This document shows, piece after piece, positions 56,808-64,000 of a stretch of 64,000 nt of DNA. Below the pieces are notes generated by a model. The model had not been told where the DNA came from, made no database searches, and saw only the letters and a program-made list of their open reading frames with translations. The translations under genes were made by a program, and so were the position numbers. Source of the stretch: Cyprinodon diabolis (Eukaryota > Chordata > Actinopteri > Cyprinodontiformes > Cyprinodontidae); the NCBI GenBank assembly GCA_030533445.1, contig CM060072.1, forward strand, positions 18,046,267 through 18,110,266, written 5' to 3'. How positions within the stretch are numbered: the stretch's first letter is position 1; each line of letters opens with the position of its first letter.

Positions 56808-56992
56808 GGCGTGCAGGTGGCGCACCAGTTAGCACGCCTGACCCATGTATAGAGGCCTTAGTCCTCGACGTGGCCGACCGGGGTTCGAATCAGACCTCAG
56901 ACCTGCATGTCTCTCCCCCTCTCTCTCATACCCCTTTTCCTGTCAGCCTTCTATCAAAAGAACGAGCCACTAGTGCCGCAAAAAAAAAAAAG
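56808..56992 (+). repeat. tRNA-derived SINE with A-tail
   Basis: The head 'gggcgtgcaggtggcgcaccagttagcacgcc' and a canonical B box GGGTTCGAATC near 56880 mark a tRNA-like promoter. It is followed by a pyrimidine-rich body and an A-run ending around 56991. A different family from the 8107 SINE. Confidence 0.75.
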
Positions 56993-59171
56993 GGCAGGGA
57001 TTTCAAAAAAAAAAAAAATAAACTTTTTACAATAAAATTATCTAGATCATGTGAGGCAGATATGTCATTACGTGACCCAGGGTCAGCTTGTTCCTAATAT
57101 GTGCCAAGTTTCTATACGCTGGCACATCTAATGAATGCTAGCTGAAACTACCAAAACCGCTAAACCAACATAAGTCACACTCTAAATATCATATCATGAT
57201 GCTGCCATAGCCATGTTTCACTATCCAGGTGGGCTGTTTAGGCTGATATGCAGTATTACTTTCACATGTAGATAGCAAAGCTCAAAATTTCCCTGACGTG
57301 ATCCGAGCACCTTCCTTATCTATCCTGTATGGTTTGTGATAAACTGCAAACAGGATTCATGGATTCCTTTCAACGGCTTTCTCATAAAAAATATACAATA
57401 AAATGTATTTAATAAAAACCAACGTTAGTTAGGTACGCGATGAATAGTGTCCTATCCTGGTCTTTACTGCTTCTCTGAGTAATACTTTCTTTGCCTAAAC
57501 TATCAGTTTTACTAGACAGACACAAAGATAGAAGACACAAAGAAAGAAAGGAATAAAGTAAAGAAGAAAGGATAGAGAAAAAGACAAAAGGAAGATAACA
57601 GGAAGACAAGAAGGATATAGGGATGGAGGGAGAAAAGGCATTAATTGAGGCTGTGAGAAAAAAAGAAGGAAGATCACTACCTTTTAGAGATAAAATTGTG
57701 AAAAAAATGTCTGCATATAAAAATGTTTCCATATTTATCCAGACTGGAGAAATACTGAAAGTAAACCCTATTCTTTGCTGACTGTGTGGGAACTTAAAAA
57801 ACACAAATGATTAATGGATTTGCTAATTAGCTGACCTCTGAATGCAATGGATTGGAAATAATCTTTAAGATGTTTTAGAGTCCTTAGCCCAGTCATAAAT
57901 GCATTTTGTCTGTTTGATATTATTTTTGTAAAGAAATAAAATAAAAATAAAAAACATCTCATTCTCCATCTACTAAATTTGTAAAACTTAACAGATTATA
58001 GAGTCTTTTAAGCCTCTGCATAGACGAAAACTTTGGGGCAAAGTTTCTACCCTTAACAACGCTGAGGAGAGCTTACCAGAGCACCACCAGTGGCACATTC
58101 CCAAACCCACTCAGACACTCATAAGCACAAAGCTTTTCATGCACACTTACCACAAGATTGACACACATGCTACAATGTGAAAGTATTTTAATTCTTATCA
58201 CACCAAATCCCAGTGTCACCTTCTGGCACCTAAAAGTAATTAAAATTTACAAGTGGAAGGGTAACCAAGTGAAAATCCACTTCACATAATTGATGTGGTT
58301 GCACACGAGAAATTTAATGCTTGTCCCAAAACCCCAGACACACACGAATATCTGCATTAATTTGAAATGGATTGTACACTAATGTCCCACATCATCCTCC
58401 ATCTCTAACATGCTCCTCACACACTATTCCAACACACCATCAAATCCCTCCACCCACAAAGATGGTGGAAATGAGAAGAATGCAGATTTGGAACACTGCA
58501 AATCACACAGATTCTATAACTTTAATTTAAGCTGTAGCCTCACAGTGTATGACGAGAACCCTTTTCCTCTCTTTTCATTTCAATTACAGAAACAGCTGGG
58601 GGTGCACACAGCTGAGCAAAATCCAGAAGAGAAAAGAGGCCAAGACAAAAGAGGTAGAATAAGAATTTCTCTCTTTTGAACTCACCTCCCTGCACCTGAC
58701 ATTAAAACCATTTGTCTGCACCGAATTCTGAAAAAAATCTCCTCTCCTCTTTTTCTTTTTTACAGTACTATATCCGTTATACTTGGCAAAACAGATTGCT
58801 TAGCACTTAAATTTTAAATGACACCTTTTTTTTGTTGTGCTTTAAAAAAAAAAAAAAAAGGTATCACCAATTAACTTTTTCTTCCATGCTTCCACACTTT
58901 TCTAGTAATATTAGCCCTCTAGGCTTCCTCTAGAACATAATTAGAAATTTTCATTAGTAACATCATTGATCTTCAAGCTATCCATAATCAGTTTCCAATT
59001 AAAGGCACGGAAAGAGGAAAACTAATTTGAGATAAACTAAATTAATTAGATGAAATGTTTAGCGAGTGGCATACAACATTTAGATGAACCCCACTTCTGG
59101 TTATAACCATGACAACAATGCTGAAAAATAGACCTTTGTGTAATAAGAAGCTGTGCCTGTGTATATCGTAC

Positions 59172-59301
59172 CTTCTCGCCGTGTCCCATGTTTTCATTCT
59201 TAACATCGCTCAGCGTTTTCCAATTCATCTTTGGTCCAATGCTGACTGACATGGTTTCTGTTAACGACTGGCTGTCGACTGCATAACCTTCCTTGTCATA
59301 C
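59172..59301 (-). CDS. rpa1: RPA1 coding exon upstream of zinc ribbon
   Basis: 43 residues plus the last base of a split codon: YDKEGYAVDSQSLTETM to NENMGHGEK. It corresponds to the human FDAEGQALDGVSISDL...NLGQGDK stretch linking DBD-B to DBD-C. The exon starts in phase 2 (the split codon would complete the Trp of the conserved LRGW). Acceptor CTCTGTAG|GTATG, donor AAG|GTACGA. The next upstream exon was not found before the window edge, so the remaining N-terminal two-thirds of the gene lie to the right. Confidence 0.9.
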
Positions 59302-59479
59302 CTACAGAGTGAGCAAAAAAAAAAGATAAAATAAATGTCATATTGAGAGATAAATATGTAAAATAATCACGTAAAGAAAATCAAACACCTAGAATTGTCT
59401 TTAGAAGTTTAAATCTGCTCATCATCAATATCCTAAGAGCTTAAACTTATCTTACAAAGAGTACAATAATGCTGTATAA

Positions 59480-59700
59480 TCCTTAAATAGTTTTCATATT
59501 TATTTATTTCATAGTCTCTTACAATTACTTTCTGTCTATATATGCCAGTTATAGTCCACACATATATAGTCTGTGCACATGTAAATAATTATCTATATCC
59601 TGTATAGCACTTCTGGATAGATGTAAACTACATTTCGTTGCTTTGTACTTGTGACAGTGTAATGACAATGAAGTTGAATTCTATTCTGTTCTACTGAATG
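59480..59700 (+). repeat. Dispersed repeat with GTTGAATTCTATTCT tail
   Basis: Ends 'ttgctttgtacttgtgacagtgtaatgacaatgaagttgaattctattctgttc', a common tail of fish non-LTR-type repeats. The 5' limit is uncertain. Confidence 0.5.
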
Positions 59701-59952
59701 ATGCAAAAGCTAGAATTTGTTGTAGAATTTCTCTACATACGGTTATAATTACAGACAGATTAAAAAATAATCATACAATTTTCCACATTTCCAATGAAAT
59801 CTTTTATAAGCTGGGGCTAATGGCTCTATGGCTTCTTAACTTGGAAAGAAAATCCATTAAGGGATCAAGTGTCACAGTTTTCTTTTACTATTATACTGTA
59901 TCAGGTTCCAATAATATTAATTCCTTCTATTTTATGTCTTTTTTTAATTGTT

Positions 59953-59956
<4 letters not shown>

Positions 59957-59987
<31 letters not shown>
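59957..59987. repeat. (TG)n microsatellite
   Basis: About 15 TG units. The adjoining VCVCVC open frames are artefacts. Confidence 0.9.
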
Positions 59988-59990
<3 letters not shown>

Positions 59991-60166
59991 TGTCAGGGAT
60001 TTTGGACTACTTATCAAAAATTTTGGAAAAGATTAGATCAAATAAAGTCTTAGCTGATCTTTTGGTGCTTGGTATGGTTATAATACTTCGTGTGAAACAG
60101 AAAACCTGCAGCTGTATACATATGCAACACCACTTTCTGGAGAAAAGTCTAAATTTATCCTCTTAA

Positions 60167-60673
60167 CATCCACCTCAGTTTGGGAAAATCTAGCCCATTT
60201 TGCATACCCAAATTGAAAAGCAAATAACTTAGGAATTGTAAGCCCATGTTACATGTGTGATACATTATTTAAAAGCTAACACCTTGTAGTTTATTAATAA
60301 ATATGAAATATAAATAATGAAACTTGGATGAGTAGAACACAGCCCAAGCTACATCAGTTCAAACATGACTCAAAGTCATTTTTTTTTATCCTTGAAAATA
60401 ATAGGTCTCTTTTGAACAGCAGTAATAAGACATGGTTGCTTGTTGTGACTGCTTTGTCATGTTTGCATTTTGACATGCTACTATATTTGTGTTAATTGTG
60501 CTTTAGTGCTCGCTGTGTCCATAAAATTAACTTGGTGGTTGATTTGTGGACAATCTAAGCTTTCCAACGACATGTTAATATTGGTAAACATTTTACCAGT
60601 GTAATTTTCATGCAAGTTATTAGATGTAAACACTTTAAAACTTGTCGCCGGTGACCCGGTGGGTTCTGAGAGG
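60167..60673. mobile_element. Possible piggyBac-type MITE
   Basis: The 507-bp stretch is flanked by TTAA at 60163-60166 and 60674-60677, the piggyBac target. Ends read CATCCACCTCAG and, inverted, CCTCTCAGAACCCACC, a weak terminal repeat. No coding sequence. It could be coincidence. Confidence 0.3.
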
Positions 60674-61072
60674 TTAAAGACAAGACAAATTTGAGGAGTT
60701 TTACCACAAGCAAGAATGTGGATTTGAGAAATCAGACAAGGCTATCAAACCTCAGAGAACTGCAACAACTGTCAACCACGGCGGTTGTATTACAGATAAA
60801 AGATGAAGGGAGTAATGAAAGTAGAATTCACCACAACTCTCCAACTAGGTGGTGTAAACATGAACACACTGGTTATGTAACAGAAGAATGGTCCAAAACT
60901 GAGGCTAGTAGGGATACAGCAGGCAAAAGTTACGTTTGTGGAAGAGAGTTCCCAGAGTCACAACTTCAGTGAAGCACTATGGCACGATGAAGCCTGTAAA
61001 TACTGCCAGGATCTATTCAAAAAATCAGCCATGAGAATGTTCATGGTTATAAAACTCATTAGGTCAAATTAC
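60674..61072. other. Unassigned stretch with a 93-codon open frame
   Basis: The plus-strand frame 60691-60972 is Ser/Thr/Glu-rich and has no motif I can place. It may be transposon debris. No gene is claimed. Confidence 0.3.
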
Positions 61073-61799
61073 TGTCATGATCGGTTCACTAAGTTAAACC
61101 CACATGCAGAACACTAACGGAGACGGAGGAAAAGTTTAACAATGTTTATTTGGAGAATATGTACAAAGAGTGAATAATTCTGGTTCAGGTACTGGTCCGG
61201 GACAGGTCTCACAGTTTTCTGAAGGAGATGAGAGTTTGGTTACTCAGGGACTTAAATGGCTGGACTGGTGAGTGAATTATGTTGATACCTTGAAGAGGTT
61301 CTGACAGATCCTTGAGAGGGGAAACCGATTGGGTCCAGAGACGATAGGGCCAACAGAGAGATTCAGCAGCAGCAGCGTCTAGCTTCTAGCTAGGGGTTGA
61401 CGGATCAGAGTTGTTTCCTAGCTCTTCCCAGAGAGCTGATTGAGTCCAGGCAGAGATCTTCAGGTTTGGCTTTCTTAGGCAGGCAGGCAGTCAATCTTCC
61501 AGGTTAAGCTCCTCCAGAGCTTCAGACTTCAGTTGGCTCTTTCTATAATTAAGAAGACAAAAACAGGTTAGATGGCTAGTCTTCTCTCAAGAATAAATTA
61601 GTATCATAGAGATAATCAGAGGCTCAGGCTCGCTAACCAAACTTGGTCAACACTGCGGCGTCGAAGGAAGGTCTGGCTGCTGCTTAAGTAGTGTGGTCTT
61701 CTGATGAGCTGATGACTCCCAGGTGTGCTGAGAGCCCCAGCTCAGGAATCCTACAGCGCTCTCTGCTGGCGACAGGTGGCAGATCTCCAGATCCCAACA
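61073..61799 (-). repeat. 3' LTR of gypsy-type element
   Basis: On the minus strand it begins TGTTGGGATCTGG at 61799 and ends GATCATGACA at 61073 (727 bp). AATAAA occurs at about 61148-61153 within CTCCAAATAAACATTG. The 5' partner is outside the window, so limits rest on TG...CA ends and the adjacent purine tract. Confidence 0.75.
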
Positions 61800-63587
61800 G
61801 TACCCCCCTCTCAACGACCGCCTCTTGGCGGTCCAGAAGACGTGGACGGAAGAGACCTCTCGTAATCCTCGATGAGGGTAGGATCGAGGATATAGGAACC
61901 CGGGACCCAGGTGCGATCCTCCGGACCGTAACCCTCCCAGTCGACGAGGTACTGGAAGCCGCGACCTCGCCGACGGGAGTCCACGATCCAGGGCGGGTGG
62001 AGGGGAGTCGGAAGGCGGGCACAAGGGGCGTGTGATGACTGGCTTAATCTGGGAGACGTGAAAAGTGGGATGGATTCGCAGGGTAGGAGGAAGTTGAAGA
62101 CGGACAGCGGAGGGATTGATGGAAATCTTGAAGGGTCCTATGTACTTGGGAGAGAGTTTTCGAGACATGGACTTAAGCGGAATGTCTTTGATGGAAAGCC
62201 ATACCTCTAGACCGAGGGCATACTCGGGGGCAGGACGACGATGACTGTCCGCAAACCTCTTGTTTGTGGCGGCGGTGCGGTTAAGGGTGGCGATGGTTTG
62301 ATTCCAGGTTCGGTGGCAGCGACGGATGTGTTGATGGACAGATCTGACAGAAATCTCCCTCTCGTCTGCAGGGAACAAAGGAGGCTGGTACCCTAGAGAC
62401 ACCTGAAAAGGGGATAAACCGGTGGCAGCTGATTTTTGGGAGTTAATGGCATATTCTGTCCAGGGAAGAAACTGACTCCAGTCGGTAGGATTGTCTGAGG
62501 AGAGACAGCGGAGAGTGGATTCCAGCTGCTGATTCATTCTCTCCGTCTGTCCATTGGTCTGTGGGTGGTAACCAGAGGTTAGAGAACAATTACAATTTAG
62601 CGCGGAGCAAAAAGCTTTCCAGACCTGCGAGATGAATTGAGGCCCACGGTCCGAAAGGATCTCTTGAGGTAGCCCATGGAGACGGAAGACATGTTTAACG
62701 AGGAGCTGGGCAGTCTGGAAGGCAGTGGGTAACTTCCGGAGTGGAATCAGGTGGCAGGCTTTGGAGAAACGGTCAACAATGGTGAGAATGGTGGACATAC
62801 CTTTGGATATAGGAAGGCCGGTGACAAAATCCACAGCAATGTGGGACCAAGGACGAGTGGGAACAGGTAGAGGACATAACAGACCAGAAGGTGGTTGATG
62901 GGTGGACTTGTTCCTGGCACAGATGGGACAGGCCAACACGTATTCCTTCACGTCTTTGTGAAGGGACGGCCACCAAAAACGACGTGTGACTAGGGCGATA
63001 GTTCTGCTTACCCCAGGATGAGCGGAGAACTTAGACGAATGCATCCACTGGATGAGGCGTGATCTGATGGAGGAAGGTACATATGTCTTATTAGGTGGAC
63101 CGTTACCTGGGTCAGGTTCAGAGGCTAGGGCCAAATTGATGAGATCAGTGATCTCCCAGGAAACGGCTCCCACAGTACACGAGGAAGGAAGAACAGGTTC
63201 AGGTGTCTCAGGTCGATCAGGGGAGTACAGACGAGAGAGAGAGTCAGGCTTAACATTCTTGGAACCGGGTCTGTAAGAAATAATGAGATTGAATCGAGAG
63301 AAGAATAGGGACCATCTGGAGTGGCGTGGGTTGGATCTCTTGACTGATTGGAGGTAAGCCAGGTTTTTATGATCAGTCCAAACCAGTACTGGGTGCTCAG
63401 CACCCGCGAGCCAATGTCTCCATTCTTCAAGAGCAAGTTTTATGGCAAGTAGTTCTCTGTCTCCGACATCATAATTTTGCTCTGCAGGTGAGAGTCTGCA
63501 AAAAAAGAAAGCACAGGGGTGAGTCTTATGGTCAGAATCTGATTGTTGTGACAAAACTGCTCCCACACCGGAGTCAGATGCATCCAC
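61647..63587 (-). CDS. Gypsy-type pol: RNase H and integrase
   Basis: 646 codons. RNase H opens [13 protein letters not shown] (residues 2-14) with [11 protein letters not shown] near 70. The integrase zinc domain includes HPGVSRT...CPICARN. The DDE core shows [18 protein letters not shown] and [10 protein letters not shown]. After about residue 520 (near 61990-62030) the frame departs from what is expected. A chromodomain-like stretch (a [18 protein letters not shown] motif) is legible in another frame, so a frameshift near there is likely. The last ~125 codons as given run into the LTR and are not real protein. A TAG at 63588-63590 separates this ORF from RT in the same frame. Confidence 0.88.
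   Translation of the reverse strand: MDASDSGVGAVLSQQSDSDHKTHPCAFFFCRLSPAEQNYDVGDRELLAIKLALEEWRHWLAGAEHPVLVWTDHKNLAYLQSVKRSNPRHSRWSLFFSRFNLIISYRPGSKNVKPDSLSRLYSPDRPETPEPVLPSSCTVGAVSWEITDLINLALASEPDPGNGPPNKTYVPSSIRSRLIQWMHSSKFSAHPGVSRTIALVTRRFWWPSLHKDVKEYVLACPICARNKSTHQPPSGLLCPLPVPTRPWSHIAVDFVTGLPISKGMSTILTIVDRFSKACHLIPLRKLPTAFQTAQLLVKHVFRLHGLPQEILSDRGPQFISQVWKAFCSALNCNCSLTSGYHPQTNGQTERMNQQLESTLRCLSSDNPTDWSQFLPWTEYAINSQKSAATGLSPFQVSLGYQPPLFPADEREISVRSVHQHIRRCHRTWNQTIATLNRTAATNKRFADSHRRPAPEYALGLEVWLSIKDIPLKSMSRKLSPKYIGPFKISINPSAVRLQLPPTLRIHPTFHVSQIKPVITRPLCPPSDSPPPALDRGLPSARSRLPVPRRLGGLRSGGSHLGPGFLYPRSYPHRGLREVSSVHVFWTAKRRSLRGGYCWDLEICHLSPAESAVGFLSWGSQHTWESSAHQKTTLLKQQPDLPSTPQC
61800..61813 (-). 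promoter_or_regulatory. Polypurine tract of gypsy-type element
   Basis: Minus-strand TTGAGAGGGGGGTA lies immediately upstream of the LTR start, right after the end of the pol region. Confidence 0.75.
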
Positions 63588-64000
63588 CTATAAAATGAAC
63601 TGTTTTGCAGGATCATGTTGAATCAGAATGGGTGCACTGGAAAAAAGGGTCTTTAACTTCTTAAAAGCTGCATCAGCTTCAGGTGTCCACTGGAAAGACT
63701 TCTTTACAGAAGTCAGAGCTGTGAGAGGTAGAGCAGTCTGGCTGTAATTCCTAATGAAGCGTCTGTAGAAATTAGCAAACCCCAGGAACCTTTGAAGTTG
63801 CTTACGGCTTTCAGGAGTTGGCCAATCCAGAACTGCTTTAATTTTCTCTTCTGAAGGCTTCACCTGCCCGCCCTCAAGCACAAACCCAAGAAAGGTAACA
63901 GATGTCTGATGAAATTCGCATTTCTCAGCCTTAACGAAGAGCTTGTTTTCGAGCAGCCTCTGAAGGACCAAACGAACGTGTCTCTTGTGATCTTCGGGGT
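63588..64000 (-). CDS. Gypsy-type reverse transcriptase, C-terminal part (partial)
   Basis: The frame runs in from beyond the window edge. It contains [38 protein letters not shown] and RRFIRNYSQ, the thumb/connection part of Ty3/gypsy RT, ending AKQFIL then TAG. The fingers/palm and catalytic YVDD box are outside the window. The single in-frame stop at the RT/RNase H joint suggests an inactivating point mutation. Confidence 0.88.
   Translation of the reverse strand, partial: PEDHKRHVRLVLQRLLENKLFVKAEKCEFHQTSVTFLGFVLEGGQVKPSEEKIKAVLDWPTPESRKQLQRFLGFANFYRRFIRNYSQTALPLTALTSVKKSFQWTPEADAAFKKLKTLFSSAPILIQHDPAKQFIL

Larger units (their letters stand above)
51284..59171 (-). other. RPA1 intron (7.9 kb)
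   Basis: Contains a family A tail (51393-51520), a reverse SINE (51700-51860) and a forward SINE (56808-56992) plus A/T runs. No coding exon between was recognised, and the exon phases on either side (0/0) join without missing protein. Confidence 0.75.
61073..64000 (-). mobile_element. Ty3/gypsy-type LTR retrotransposon, 3' part
   Basis: Reading leftward: RT (partial, cut by the window edge), RNase H, integrase, polypurine tract and 3' LTR. Gag, protease and the 5' LTR would lie to the right of the window. Pol order RT-RH-IN and the chromodomain-like tail fit Ty3/gypsy chromoviruses of fish. It lies on the same strand as RPA1, either in one of its introns or just upstream. Confidence 0.9.

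Noticed and set aside
60691..60972. 93-codon frame with Cys/His residues, considered as zinc-finger or transposase debris
   Set aside because: Spacing fits no zinc-binding pattern and no catalytic motif is visible.

Overview
The window looks like teleost fish genomic DNA. It is AT-rich, full of fish-type interspersed repeats and long microsatellites, and carries the 3' half of one vertebrate housekeeping gene. No bacterial-type operons are present. The only host gene I can support is RPA1 (replication protein A 70 kDa subunit). Its last five coding exons lie on the minus strand at 59172-59301, 51107-51283, 50854-50961, 50577-50663 and 40913-41014, and the gene continues past the right edge. 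Two of the introns are very long (about 9.6 and 7.9 kb) and packed with repeats.

Layout. 1-4270: no gene seen. 4275-6403: a non-autonomous hAT-like element next to an apparently intact Tc1-type transposon whose ORF and 29-bp terminal repeats are undamaged. 6570-19205: intergenic DNA with several repeat families (a ~640-bp family, tRNA-type SINEs, TIR elements, CA, ATGG and TA microsatellites). 19206-31237: a full-length 12.0-kb endogenous retrovirus. 31238-40790: more repeats, including a TIR element, a palindromic ATCTCGTAATTATGAGA-type cluster and a decayed Tc1-like copy. 40791-59301: RPA1. 61073-64000: the 3' part of a minus-strand Ty3/gypsy-type LTR retrotransposon.

The retrovirus is the centrepiece. 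Its two 809-bp LTRs look identical by eye and it has a 4-bp target duplication (CCAG), so it inserted recently. The primer site matches the 3' end of tRNA-Arg over 18 nt. A 1.4-kb structured leader precedes gag (myristoylation signal, PPPY late motif, coiled coil, one CCHC knuckle), protease, RT/RNase H/integrase, a largely deleted env, and an unrecognised ~300-residue accessory ORF that sits behind a good splice acceptor. Gag and protease share a frame separated by one UAG, as in readthrough retroviruses. The copy is broken in several places: a TAA inside gag, a frame change between protease and RT, a truncated integrase C-terminus and an internal env deletion. Despite young LTRs it therefore cannot be autonomous as it stands. 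The accessory ORF and the row of small hairpins in the leader are the best candidates for undescribed biology.
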